A DNA stretch of 64,000 nt, from assembly GCA_016779565.1 (NCBI GenBank), contig JADHNJ010000002.1:1-64000 (forward strand). Direction: 5' to 3'. The notes under the pieces were generated by a model that saw only the letters and a list, made by a program, of their open reading frames with translations, was not told the DNA's origin and made no database searches. The translations under genes and the position numbers were made by a program. Source of the DNA: Pseudomonadales bacterium. Lineage in GTDB: Bacteria; Pseudomonadota; Gammaproteobacteria; Pseudomonadales; Azotimanducaceae. Shown piece by piece: positions 40,382 through 50,786 of this stretch; positions within the stretch are counted from its first letter, which is position 1, and each line of letters starts with the position of its first letter.

Positions 40382-41611
40382 ATGCCCCATACCCAGCGAC
40401 TTCAGCTCACCTGGTACAACATCAGCAACAGTCTGTGGATGATCAGTTTTAGCATCCAGCAACTGCTGGTTACCTGGATTTTGGTCGGTGTCCTCAACCA
40501 ATCTCCGGAAACGGTCGGACTGGCGCAGTTGATTATCGGCGTTCCTGCGTTGGTATTTATGTTATGGGGCGGCGTCATAGGCGATCGTCTCGATGGTAGA
40601 ACATTGCTACTACAAACCCACCTGATGAGCGCCATTCCACCTCTCGTGCTTGCAGTTGCTGTCTATTTTGACCATTTGGGATTTTGGATCTTAATTTTGA
40701 CCGCACTGCTAGCAAATATTTTAAATAGCGCCTCTAATCCGGCGCGTAACACGATCTTGAACGAAGTTGCCGCGTCTCGTTTACAGTATGCGATTAGCTT
40801 ATCGACTGGGATTGGCTCTATCGCCACCATGGCAGGCACCAGGATTGCGGGGGGCATCGATACAATCGGGCTCGTCGAGGTGCTTATAGCCCAAAGCCTT
40901 TGCTTTGCCATCGGTGGCTTGTTTGTACTGGGACTAAAAAAACCTTCCAAGCCGCCAACCCAGCAGGTCCTTTCAGAGAAGCCAGCGCCCAGCATGATCG
41001 CTGTCATTAAAGAGGGTCTTTTATACACATGGCGATTCAAACTGGCACGCGATCTCGTTGGTCTTAATTTTTTTTCCAGTTTTTTTAATGCCGGTGCTTG
41101 GATGGTCGCCATCCCGTTCATTATCAATCGGGTTTATGCCGGCGATGCGCTACTGCTCGCTAATATGACCGTGGTCTTTTATTTTGGCTCGCTCCTTGCG
41201 AACTTTGGAATGCTAAAGTTTATGCCGCTCCTTAGGCCAGGCAGGCTCTATCTTATTATGCAGCTCAGCCGAATATTGGTCTTGATCCTAATTTGGATCC
41301 AACCGACCCTTAATTGGCTCTGGCTGGCCGCCGCCTATTGGGGGTTTAACATGGGCGTCACCACGACAATGTCCAGGGTTATGATTCAAGAGATCGCAGA
41401 ACCCGAATTTAGGGCTCGCCTAATGTCTGTCTTTACTCTCGGACTTATGAGCGCAACACCGATGGGCAGCCTTGTCTTGGGCTTTGTCATTGGTCAGTTT
41501 GGCGAACTCAATGCGCTGATCCCAGGCATGCTCGCATCGGTTGTCATCTTCTGGTACGGACTTCGCTACAGCCACATCTGGACATACCAAAGCCCCCAGC
41601 CCGAATCGTGA
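40382..41611 (+). CDS. MFS transporter
   Basis: About 12 TM; MLWGGVIGDRLDGRTLLLQTHLM, LNSASNPARNTILNEV (EntS-like subgroup). Confidence 0.87.
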   Translation: MPHTQRLQLTWYNISNSLWMISFSIQQLLVTWILVGVLNQSPETVGLAQLIIGVPALVFMLWGGVIGDRLDGRTLLLQTHLMSAIPPLVLAVAVYFDHLGFWILILTALLANILNSASNPARNTILNEVAASRLQYAISLSTGIGSIATMAGTRIAGGIDTIGLVEVLIAQSLCFAIGGLFVLGLKKPSKPPTQQVLSEKPAPSMIAVIKEGLLYTWRFKLARDLVGLNFFSSFFNAGAWMVAIPFIINRVYAGDALLLANMTVVFYFGSLLANFGMLKFMPLLRPGRLYLIMQLSRILVLILIWIQPTLNWLWLAAAYWGFNMGVTTTMSRVMIQEIAEPEFRARLMSVFTLGLMSATPMGSLVLGFVIGQFGELNALIPGMLASVVIFWYGLRYSHIWTYQSPQPES

Positions 41612-42144
41612 GCAGACAAATGTCGAAGGCTGACAGCATCTTCCGGGCCAGCCCGCTGGTCAACGGCGCATTTGTCCACAAAAACTGTGGATAAGTCTGG
41701 TGATAAATGCCTAAATTCAGTGCGAAACCCACTAAAACCCGCAGCCGAGGGATTGATCAAAATTTGAACAATTTCTAGTAAACTTAATATTTTCAATAGC
41801 TTATAAGCCATTCATAAAAACTATATTGCTTTATGGAGGTAAACCGCGAAGTAAGGGTCAGATGTGCATAACTTAAAAAATTAAAGTCTAAAAATACCTT
41901 AAATTTGATGAGTTTCGAGTAATTCTGAGTAGCTGACTCAAGCCTTGACCCGATCCCACACTCGATAAACTGCCTAAAATCAGCGTATTAGAGGACCCGA
42001 TGTCGAGTCATCCAAAGCTTAACGGGATGATCATCTCTCCGTTACAAAAGGCATTATTCATGACCTGACCTAGAATTATATTGAATGTATTTGTACCCGG
42101 GCCGGCCATTGCTATGATGGGGTCCAACAGAATTGAGCAATCGT

Positions 42145-42825
42145 ATGATCGAACTGTATACCGCCCCAACCCCGAATGGTCACAAAGCATCGGTTACGCT
42201 AGAAGAACTTGACCTAGAATACCGAGTCCATTCCATTAACCTATCCGAGCAAGATCAGCGACGCCCGGATTTTCTGGCAATGAATCCCAATGGCAGAATA
42301 CCGGTCATCAAAGATACTCGTAACCAGCAAGTGGTTTTCGAATCCGGCGCTATCATGATTTATCTGGCTGAAATGACGGGCCGGTTGCTCCCATCTGATG
42401 GTCCGAACCGCTATGCAGTACTACAGTGGCTCATGTTCCAGATGAGCGGCATCGGCCCAATGATGGGACAGGCCAATGTGTTCTATCGCTATTTTCCAGA
42501 GAAAATACAACCTGCGATCGACCGCTATCAAAATGAGACCCGCCGACTCTTTGAAGTACTCGATACCGCGCTTGCTGACTCAGAGTGGCTCGCAGGTGAG
42601 TTCTCCATTGCAGATATCGCAAACTGGTGCTGGGTTCGAACATACCGTTGGTCGGGCGTGTCACGTGAGGGTCTACCCCATCTAGACAGATGGCTTGATC
42701 AAATGAAATCTCGGCCCGCTTGCCAGCAAGGCATTCAGGTGCCAGTACCTGCACCGAAAAAAATCCTCGAGGGCGAAGCGGAACAAAAGTTTGCGCAAAA
42801 TGCACAATCCATCTTGCAAACCTAG
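42145..42825 (+). CDS. Glutathione S-transferase family protein (YfcG/Ure2p-like)
   Basis: [80 protein letters not shown]. Confidence 0.9.
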   Translation: MIELYTAPTPNGHKASVTLEELDLEYRVHSINLSEQDQRRPDFLAMNPNGRIPVIKDTRNQQVVFESGAIMIYLAEMTGRLLPSDGPNRYAVLQWLMFQMSGIGPMMGQANVFYRYFPEKIQPAIDRYQNETRRLFEVLDTALADSEWLAGEFSIADIANWCWVRTYRWSGVSREGLPHLDRWLDQMKSRPACQQGIQVPVPAPKKILEGEAEQKFAQNAQSILQT

Positions 42826-42889
42826 CACCCTCCATTAGCGCAGAAAGAGCCCGTTACCTTTTAGTTCGTAACCACGATTTCCAAAGGGC

Positions 42890-43795
42890 TTAGTCGTATA
42901 CCTTGAGAAATTCGCTAAAGGCGACCATCTGGCCACCGTTGGCTGAAGAGGGCACGATGATTGGGGTTTTAATGCCTGCATCAAACCAGGCTTCGATGCC
43001 CTCCCTGACGGCACTAGCAGAACCAAACAGCGTCGTGTCTGCTAACCATCGATCCGTCAGATAATGGGGCACCCTGTCTCGATCACCCGTCGCGAGGGCA
43101 GCTTCGACGCCTTCCATCTCCTCAACGTATCCCGCCGCTTTCCAATAATTTCTGTAATTGGGCAGCATGGCATAGGACGTTAACGTTTTACGGTTTACGG
43201 CTTTGGCCGCTTCTATATCCTCCGAGATACACGTCGGGATCATATTTCCGATAAAAAATTCGGTGCCACCTGTTTTGTCATCGTTCAGCTCTGCCAATGA
43301 AGTTGACATATAAGATCGAGCGCCATTGGCAAACACCATCCCATCTCCGATTTCCGCTGCTAGGCGAATCATCTTCTGTCGCAAGGTTGCCAAAATAATC
43401 GGAGGCATCTCGCCGACTCTAGGTACCGCTTTGAGCGCCTCTACAAAGTCGCGCACATCCGACAAGGGTTTACCTGCCGCTAAACCTCGAGACTTGAGTG
43501 CCGGCACATGGCTGACACCGATGCCAAATCGAAATCGCCCATTCGACACCTCATGCAGATAGCCAGCAGTACTCGCAAAATCCACTACCTGTCTAAAATA
43601 GATGGGCATAATACTCGTGCCTATTTCAATTTCATGGGTAACGTGTGCCAACGACTGGCATAAAGCAAGAGAGTCTCCCAGGCTTGGTGCATAGATACCT
43701 GGGTAACCTTTACGCTCAATTTCTTGAGCCAATTCTAAGGTTGCTTGGCGCCGGTTGGGCACCGCCGCTAGGCTTAAGGCTGGTAATCGAGTCAT
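42890..43795 (-). CDS. LLM class flavin/F420-dependent oxidoreductase
   Basis: AQEIERKGYPGIYAPSLGDSLALCQSLAHVTHEIEIGTSIMPIYFRQVVDFASTAGYLHEVSNGRFRFGIGVSHVP. Confidence 0.87.
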   Translation of the reverse strand: MTRLPALSLAAVPNRRQATLELAQEIERKGYPGIYAPSLGDSLALCQSLAHVTHEIEIGTSIMPIYFRQVVDFASTAGYLHEVSNGRFRFGIGVSHVPALKSRGLAAGKPLSDVRDFVEALKAVPRVGEMPPIILATLRQKMIRLAAEIGDGMVFANGARSYMSTSLAELNDDKTGGTEFFIGNMIPTCISEDIEAAKAVNRKTLTSYAMLPNYRNYWKAAGYVEEMEGVEAALATGDRDRVPHYLTDRWLADTTLFGSASAVREGIEAWFDAGIKTPIIVPSSANGGQMVAFSEFLKVYD

Positions 43796-43839
43796 GACAT
43801 TCTCCTGAAGACGATCATCGTATAGATTTAAGGGTAGGA

Positions 43840-44256
43840 CTAAGGCGCGCCGGCGGCAAGCGCTGAAGCAATTGCAGTCAACATTGCATTCAACCGATTT
43901 TGTACCGCTCGCTCAATCTCATCGCTCCAGACCCTACTGGCTGCCGATTTTAGCGTCTCAAATAAGGCTTGATTAAGCCCGCGATACATTTCTGGCGGCA
44001 CAAAATAAGCATGGGTGTGATTTTTCATTTCAAATAACAAATACTCCGATTCAGTTTCCGCCACGGCAGGCGCTAGAAACAATCGAAATATCTCTGCCAT
44101 CATTTTGCCTTGGACCCCTTCATCTATATGCGACATCAGGGATTGTGCATGTGGCTCAAGCTGATAAAACTTTTGGTAAAAACGCTGATTGAAGTCTTCG
44201 CAATCTTCAGCCGCACAACTCAACGTCAGTTCAATAGCATTTTGTTCATTCATCAT
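43840..44256 (-). CDS. Single-domain globin-like protein
   Basis: FNQRFYQKFYQLEPHAQSLMSH...KNHTHAYFVPPEMYRGLNQALFETLKSAASRVWSDEIERAVQNRLNAMLTAI resembles the globin E-H helices. Confidence 0.6.
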   Translation of the reverse strand: MMNEQNAIELTLSCAAEDCEDFNQRFYQKFYQLEPHAQSLMSHIDEGVQGKMMAEIFRLFLAPAVAETESEYLLFEMKNHTHAYFVPPEMYRGLNQALFETLKSAASRVWSDEIERAVQNRLNAMLTAIASALAAGAP

Positions 44257-44334
44257 CGCGTGGTCCTAAAAGAATAAAGTAGGCGCTGGATTCAACCTTG
44301 ACTATAATCGGCTTTCACGGGGAGACACAAACCA

Positions 44335-45048
44335 ATGGTCAGAAGAAAAACTTTCGTTCAACGACAAAAATTCGTCTTGGGTGCAATCGCATTGCTAGTG
44401 GCTGCGATTATCGGCTATTTGACGATTGAAACCGTTACCGATGATGGTGCCCAGGGTGAGTTTGTCGCGGGCATCCACTATGTGGAGCTGAACGATCCCA
44501 GGCGGATCCGTGGGGATGCGATCGAAGTCATGGAGTTCTTTTCTTATGGTTGTATTTTTTGCTATCGCTTTGATGACGATCTTAGCGACTGGGCCGAGGA
44601 CTACGGCGATAAAATTTCGCTCGTTCGAACGCCACTCATAGGATCCGATCAATGGCGGTTACTGGGGCAGCATTATTATGCACTCGAGCGTTTAGAGGCC
44701 CCTGATGTCTTGCATCAAGCCACTTTTCGAGCCATTCACGATCTTGGACGAAATTTATCAACGCCTGGGAAACTCGCTGACTTCGTTGAAACCAACTCTG
44801 ACATCTCTCAGGAGGATTATCTGACGCAGCTGAATTCACCTAGTGTTATGACGCGGGTGGGCCTTGCCGACCGAATCGCTCGGCAAGCTCGGATTACCTC
44901 AGTGCCACAGTTGGTCGTGCAGGGGCGCTATCGCATTAGCAGCACCCGAGATGTCGGCCCAAACCGAATGCTGGAGGTCGCCGACTACCTGATTGACAAA
45001 ATTCTGGCAGAGCGCAGCGCTAATCAGAGCCCAACAGTCTCTAATTAG
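44335..45048 (+). CDS. Thiol:disulfide interchange protein, DsbA-like
   Basis: N-terminal TM anchor, EVMEFFSYGCIFCYRFDDDLSDW, cis-Pro region ITSVPQLVVQGRY. Confidence 0.85.
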   Translation: MVRRKTFVQRQKFVLGAIALLVAAIIGYLTIETVTDDGAQGEFVAGIHYVELNDPRRIRGDAIEVMEFFSYGCIFCYRFDDDLSDWAEDYGDKISLVRTPLIGSDQWRLLGQHYYALERLEAPDVLHQATFRAIHDLGRNLSTPGKLADFVETNSDISQEDYLTQLNSPSVMTRVGLADRIARQARITSVPQLVVQGRYRISSTRDVGPNRMLEVADYLIDKILAERSANQSPTVSN

Positions 45049-47480
45049 GAACCGAAGCGATATCGCAACTTGATGACAAAGGCATCGGTAACTGGTGTTT
45101 GATAGCTGTCACTAAATACTTCGGTAAAACTTCTATCTTGTAGCAGTCCCGATTGATTAGACTGCCGAGTATAAACCAGAAAAAGGTCAGACAAAGGCGC
45201 TAGTTCCCAACGATACCGCGCCTGAACGCTGACTTGGGACACCGCGAAATCAGGAATCGTATTATCGAGATCTGCTCGCCTAACCAAGGTACCAGGAAGT
45301 GTTGGGATAGAATAAGCCTCATGCGCCCTGGCTTTGACGCCTACCCACTGAACGACTAACTTGAGCTGCTGCTTGGCACTGATGAAGTACTCAAGCCCAA
45401 AGCCCGGCGCAAACTGTTCGGCCTCATAGGTTCCCATTGTGCTGCCCTGGCTATGTAGCAACCAATCTTCTCGATTCAGATAGTTGAGCATGGCATCCAC
45501 ATTCAATCGGTCGCTTGGGCGCCAGGTAGCATAAAGGCTATGCACGAAGCTATTTCCTCCGAGTTCCTCTCCCATAAACCCCAACTTACCGCCAAAGCTT
45601 AGGGGTTTTGAACGGTCAGACGCCCATCCAATGCTTGCCATGGGCCGAGCCTCAACTCTAAACGCACCGTTGCCAAAGCTATTAAGATCATCAAAGCTGC
45701 TTGCAAACACCTCCAAACGCAACACCAATTCATGCAAATTATTCAGTACACTTCGATTTGATAAAAAGAGACCGCCCTGGGTGAAGAGACCGGCTTTGTT
45801 CTTTTGGACGAAGCCTCTTACATCGAACTGATTACTTCTCGCCCAACTCAAATCAGATCGAGTTCGGGTATGGGCCTGGCGAATTCGAAAATTATCGTTT
45901 CGTTCAATAAAACCAAAGTCGCTCACGTCCACAACGTCGTCAAAGAACTCAATGCCCACTCGTTGGGTTACGCCTTGTCGAAAGGCATACTCAAAATCAA
46001 TAAATCCGCCAAAGCCACGATCAACCCCATCTTTGTCTGAGGTGAACACTTGCCCATCGACCTTGAACTTGCCGTCGGCTCCAAGGTAGTGGGCATCAAT
46101 ACCCTGCACTAAGGCATCCCCAGCGTCATGCAATACCATTGTTGATAGCACGCCAAAGGACTTATAGGCACCACCTGGTTTGTCTTCGAATAAAATACGC
46201 GCTGCGCCGTATTGACTCCCCTGCCCAACCATTCGCCGACTGCCTTCATCGTCTGTGACTAGGAATTCGGGATCATCTTCAAAAGCGGCAAGTACGCCAT
46301 ACCTAACCTGACCATTTTGACCCGTCACTTTGACGGCACCAAGCAAATCCGTGGGCTGAATCTGGTCTTTCACTCGAATGTCGCCCGCGCCCTGTACCGC
46401 AGGCAAACGGGGCTTACCCCCAATCCGTCGAGTATTCACAAGCGTGTAAGGCGCGCCTTGATTACCCACCCCACGCCCCCGGGTATCGGCACGCGGTGAG
46501 GCTGTAAACACCTCTTGGCCTTCAAGAAAAAATAACCGCTTTTCCGGAAAAAACGTTTCAGTGGCAGACAAATTGATGATGACATCGTCCGACTCAGCGA
46601 TTCCAAAATCAGGGTTCACGGTGGCGGTTAACTGTAAGTTCGTAGATGGCCGCCAGAAGAAATCTGCGCCAACGCGATACTCAGTGTTGCCATCTATTCG
46701 ATCTCGGGTCAGCGCGGCCGAGGGAAAGACACTAAACTGCTGTTTCGGGGCTACACCTTGAACGGCGATGGGCTGCAAGGCTGAGATAAAACGAGGCACT
46801 GTGTTTGGTAATGCGGGCCAACTCCATCGCTCGTCGATGTAGGCGACAAATCTCTCCATGTACAGACCGATTCGCCGATCACCCGGCTGCTGCGGCATAG
46901 AAACAATCCCCCATGGAATGAACAGCTCAGCAGTCCAGCCTAATTCCGTTTCACTGGTGGCGCCCTCCCAAGCGCCATCCCAGTCGCTTGAAAATTGCTT
47001 TTCCGGCAACAGCGTCCCATCCATCAGGGTGTTACCTAGATTGACCGCAAACCAATAGCCGTACCGCCCCTCTCCGGAGGTATCAAGCACCAGCCCAATA
47101 TTGTCGCGTTTGATCTGCCTATTGTCTCGGCTGGATAGCCGAGCAATGCGAGTGCTCGGTGGCTGTCTCGCATCAACACCGACATATAGGCCCCTGTCGT
47201 TGTAGAAAAGCTTGACGCGGGTCTCGTGGCTAGGTTTAACCAGTGTATCAGGCTCTACAACCTTGAATTCATCGAAGTAGTCTAGCTCTGACCAGACAAC
47301 CTCATCCAGTCGACCATCAATCGCTAACTTTGCCGGGCTCGATGCAAGCTGCAGCACCTGATCCTGGCTGACGGTTACCTGCAGAGCACCAGCAGGGGCG
47401 ATAACCCAGGCAAAGGCGAGCATCACAGCTGCTTTTATGATGGTTGGGCATTGCCGCATAGCTGGGATCCTCAGTTGCAC
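45045..47480 (-). CDS. DUF5916 outer-membrane protein with N-terminal CBM9-like domain
   Basis: Signal peptide; AIDGRLDEVVWSELDYFDEF, LFYNDRGLYVGVDARQP, FFPEKRLFFLEG; C-terminal beta-barrel ending FVIKLRYRFGS. Confidence 0.85.
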   Translation of the reverse strand: MQLRIPAMRQCPTIIKAAVMLAFAWVIAPAGALQVTVSQDQVLQLASSPAKLAIDGRLDEVVWSELDYFDEFKVVEPDTLVKPSHETRVKLFYNDRGLYVGVDARQPPSTRIARLSSRDNRQIKRDNIGLVLDTSGEGRYGYWFAVNLGNTLMDGTLLPEKQFSSDWDGAWEGATSETELGWTAELFIPWGIVSMPQQPGDRRIGLYMERFVAYIDERWSWPALPNTVPRFISALQPIAVQGVAPKQQFSVFPSAALTRDRIDGNTEYRVGADFFWRPSTNLQLTATVNPDFGIAESDDVIINLSATETFFPEKRLFFLEGQEVFTASPRADTRGRGVGNQGAPYTLVNTRRIGGKPRLPAVQGAGDIRVKDQIQPTDLLGAVKVTGQNGQVRYGVLAAFEDDPEFLVTDDEGSRRMVGQGSQYGAARILFEDKPGGAYKSFGVLSTMVLHDAGDALVQGIDAHYLGADGKFKVDGQVFTSDKDGVDRGFGGFIDFEYAFRQGVTQRVGIEFFDDVVDVSDFGFIERNDNFRIRQAHTRTRSDLSWARSNQFDVRGFVQKNKAGLFTQGGLFLSNRSVLNNLHELVLRLEVFASSFDDLNSFGNGAFRVEARPMASIGWASDRSKPLSFGGKLGFMGEELGGNSFVHSLYATWRPSDRLNVDAMLNYLNREDWLLHSQGSTMGTYEAEQFAPGFGLEYFISAKQQLKLVVQWVGVKARAHEAYSIPTLPGTLVRRADLDNTIPDFAVSQVSVQARYRWELAPLSDLFLVYTRQSNQSGLLQDRSFTEVFSDSYQTPVTDAFVIKLRYRFGS

Positions 47481-47640
47481 TTTATGGTCGTCTTATTGGT
47501 ACCGTAGTTTCGTCTTGGCAAATCCACTAATTGCAGTGTTTTGGGACCTTGACCTGCCCTACACAAACCACTGAGGTGTTTAAACAACTGCTTTGTTGTG
47601 GTGGCATCGGTCACTTTACCTGGAGCCACCACGCCTTTGC

Positions 47641-49260
47641 CTAAGCTTTGGCCGGTCCTGGAAACGACTCACGAAGTACTCGCTTCAACACTTTGCCATT
47701 TGCATTTCTCGGTATGACCTCAATAAATGCTGCATCTTTGGGTAATTTGAAGCGCGCTAGCTTGCCATCACAGTGCGCCAAGATGTCGGCTGTTGACACT
47801 GCGTCAGATTTTGGCACCACAACGGCAAACGGACTTTCACCCCATTTCGCACTTGGCTGGCCTATGACGGCGACCTCCACCACTTCCGGGTGGGTCAAAA
47901 TCACATTCTCAATCTCCGCCGGATAAACGTTTTCACCGCCCGAGATAATCATATCCTTGATCCGATCTTGGATAAAAACGAAACCGTCCTCATCGATGGA
48001 CGCAACATCACCGGTTCGCAACCAACCTTCCTGAGTAATGGTTTCGGCGGTCGCCTCGGGACGATGCCAATATTCCCGCATAATATGATCACCTTTAACC
48101 CAGACCTCGCCTTGCTCACCCGGGCTACAATCTTCACCGGCGTCATCGACGACTCGAACCTCGGTATGAAAAAAAGCTTTACCGGTTGAACCAATTTTTC
48201 GCATCGCATCATCAGCACTGATCACACAAGCAGGTCCACAAGTTTCTGTAAGACCATAGATTTGATGGATCTCAATGCCCAAATCGGCATAGCGCTCGAT
48301 AATACTCACCGGCAACGGCGACGCACCGCTTTGAATCCATCTTAGATGGTCATAGCCAATCGCTGCATCAGGGACTTGCAACATAAAATTCAACATGGCG
48401 GGCACAAGCAATGAGACCCCTATCTGCTCCTTACTGATGACCTCCCATGCTTTTTGAGGATCAAACTCTCGCATTACAACACTGGTGACGCCCCGATAAA
48501 TGTTGAGTGCAACGGGTGTCAGAGCGCCCACATGAAACAACGGCAGCGCCACCAGATAGCGATCGCCATCCCTAAGATCGCAGCTGGCTTCGAAAGTAAG
48601 CAAAGCCCAAAAAGAGGTTGTATGCGAATGCACGACGCCCTTTGGCAAACCGGTGGTACCTGATGTATACATAATGTAGAGGAGGTCATCGCCAGCCGCT
48701 GATATCTTCGGCTCATCAGCGCTACCGGCTTTACAAAAGGCCGCGTAATCCTCAGCAAAAGGCAGACATGCACCGCCTACTTGCAGCCAGTTTTCCACAT
48801 CCGTTTTATCGCCACGACCCTGGAGATCAGTCACCACATCCTGAAACTCTAACCCAAAGATCATGGTTTTTGCTCCGCTGTCTTTGATGATAAATTCCAA
48901 CTCATCTGCCACTAGGCGCCAGTTGAGGGGCACAACCACACCGCCGATCTTGGCGATCGCGAGAAAACCCTCGATAAATTCGATGCTGTTCATCAAGCAA
49001 AGCGCGACGCGATCACCATGATCGACCCCTTTTGCTCGCAGTTGATGGCTCAGCCGATTAACTCGCGCGTTGAGCTCCGCAAAGGTCAGTCGAGTCCCGG
49101 TGGCTACATCAACATAAGCCTCGCGCTCTGGACTAATATCTGCCCGCCGCGCAAGAAAAGATCCAATATTTACATTCACGTCATGCTCCTTGCGTGCTCT
49201 ATTTACCATTTCGGAACGGCTCGTCCGCCCGCTCCGCCACGACCAACTCTCGCTTGGCAT
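47641..49260 (-). CDS. AMP-binding acyl-CoA synthetase
   Basis: [69 protein letters not shown]; start likely internal. Confidence 0.92.
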   Translation of the reverse strand: MPSESWSWRSGRTSRSEMVNRARKEHDVNVNIGSFLARRADISPEREAYVDVATGTRLTFAELNARVNRLSHQLRAKGVDHGDRVALCLMNSIEFIEGFLAIAKIGGVVVPLNWRLVADELEFIIKDSGAKTMIFGLEFQDVVTDLQGRGDKTDVENWLQVGGACLPFAEDYAAFCKAGSADEPKISAAGDDLLYIMYTSGTTGLPKGVVHSHTTSFWALLTFEASCDLRDGDRYLVALPLFHVGALTPVALNIYRGVTSVVMREFDPQKAWEVISKEQIGVSLLVPAMLNFMLQVPDAAIGYDHLRWIQSGASPLPVSIIERYADLGIEIHQIYGLTETCGPACVISADDAMRKIGSTGKAFFHTEVRVVDDAGEDCSPGEQGEVWVKGDHIMREYWHRPEATAETITQEGWLRTGDVASIDEDGFVFIQDRIKDMIISGGENVYPAEIENVILTHPEVVEVAVIGQPSAKWGESPFAVVVPKSDAVSTADILAHCDGKLARFKLPKDAAFIEVIPRNANGKVLKRVLRESFPGPAKA

Positions 49261-49424
49261 TTAGCTGCCAGCCTACAAATTAGGCAACTCGCTGACAAAA
49301 AACAACAACCCTCATGATCTCAGTTTAAGGGATGCACATCTTGGCTGAGACACCGTGCTATTGAGAAATCAGCTCACGGCTAAATTCAATACGCACGGTG
49401 TCGTGATACATTTGTTTTCGCGGA

Positions 49425-50639
49425 CTAGCTTGCCACAACGCTCCGCGAGATCAGCTCTTTCATTATTTCGCTGGTACCACCATAAATTCTTTGGATACGA
49501 GCATCCAGATAAGCTCTGGAGATAGGATATTCGCTCATATAGCCGTAACCACCAAACATCTGGACACACTGATCAGCAATACGTCCTTGCATTTCGCTAG
49601 CAGCAAGCTTAAGCATCGATGCCTCCGCAGATGACAACGTACCCTCAATAAAAATCTTCGTATATTTCTCGGCCAGAGCACGGCTTAACTCAATATCGGT
49701 TTTCATTTCAGCCAATTTGTATCGAGTATTTTGAAAGTCTGCTACTGATTGACCGAACGCCATTCGTTCTTTGACGTACTCAACGGTGATATCCAATGCA
49801 CCTTGCGCCGCCCCGACACATCCGACGCCCAAAATTAGCCGTTCCCTTGGCAACTCGTTCATCATGTTCGCGAAACCTTTCCCCTCTCCGCCGAGGATCG
49901 CGTCAGCAGACACCCTAAGGTCGTCAAAAAATAGTTCTGACGTATCGCCGCTGTGCAAGCCCATCTTGTCCAAGTTTCGACCACGATTAAAACCTGGGAG
50001 ATCGCAATCCACTGTAAACAAGGTCATGCCCCTGGCGCCCTGATTTGGATCCGTTTTGGTGGCAAGCACAATTAGGTCACAGTGCTGACCATTGGTGATA
50101 AACGTCTTTTGGCCATTAATACGAAAGTCGTCACCATCTCGGAGCGCAGTTGTTTTGATGCGTTGCAAATCGCTCCCGGCGCTCGGTTCCGTCATGCCGA
50201 TCGCCCCGACGATCTCCCCGGAGACCATCTTAGGAAGGTAGTGTTCTCGCTGCGCATCCGTACCAAGATTAAGGATATAAGGTGCGACAATATCTGAATG
50301 CACTGACAGGCCGCTCGCGAGCGCGCCAAAGCCGGCACGAGACACCTCATCAACAACCAAGCAACTCAATTCAAAAGATACACCATAACCGCCGAATTGC
50401 TCTGGCACATCAACACACAAAAACCCCTGTTCGCCAAACTGGCGCCAAAGTGATCTAGGCCAAATACCCGCTTTTTCCCATTCATCGTAATGCGGCGCAA
50501 CCTCATCGGCTAAAAATCTTTTGAGATTATCCCTAAATAATTCTTTGTCCTGTTGGTCTAGGTTTGCTATCTGGTTCATCGTGTCTGCTCTTGGGTAAAC
50601 TCCAATTATATGCCGCTTAAGTTGCACCGTCGAACACAT
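49425..50639 (-). CDS. Acyl-CoA dehydrogenase
   Basis: GAIGMTEPSAGSDLQRIKTTA, FITNGQHCDLIVLATKTD, CVQMFGGYGYMSEYPISRAYLDARIQRIYGGTSEIMKELISR; start may be internal (about 50579). Confidence 0.93.
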   Translation of the reverse strand: MCSTVQLKRHIIGVYPRADTMNQIANLDQQDKELFRDNLKRFLADEVAPHYDEWEKAGIWPRSLWRQFGEQGFLCVDVPEQFGGYGVSFELSCLVVDEVSRAGFGALASGLSVHSDIVAPYILNLGTDAQREHYLPKMVSGEIVGAIGMTEPSAGSDLQRIKTTALRDGDDFRINGQKTFITNGQHCDLIVLATKTDPNQGARGMTLFTVDCDLPGFNRGRNLDKMGLHSGDTSELFFDDLRVSADAILGGEGKGFANMMNELPRERLILGVGCVGAAQGALDITVEYVKERMAFGQSVADFQNTRYKLAEMKTDIELSRALAEKYTKIFIEGTLSSAEASMLKLAASEMQGRIADQCVQMFGGYGYMSEYPISRAYLDARIQRIYGGTSEIMKELISRSVVAS

Positions 50640-50786
50640 CCGCAGCCGTAAGACTTACCGGCTGGCGTCTTAGCGCTGACTCAGCGGATCGCGATCGCTG
50701 CCTTGTCTTAATCTCACTAGCGGCGCAGAATGACCAGATTGGGTTTTTATTTCGTTATTAGCATCGAAACCAAGGCAACAGGATTT

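Noticed and set aside
40663-41127. 154-aa minus-strand ORF
   Set aside because: Antisense shadow of the MFS transporter gene.
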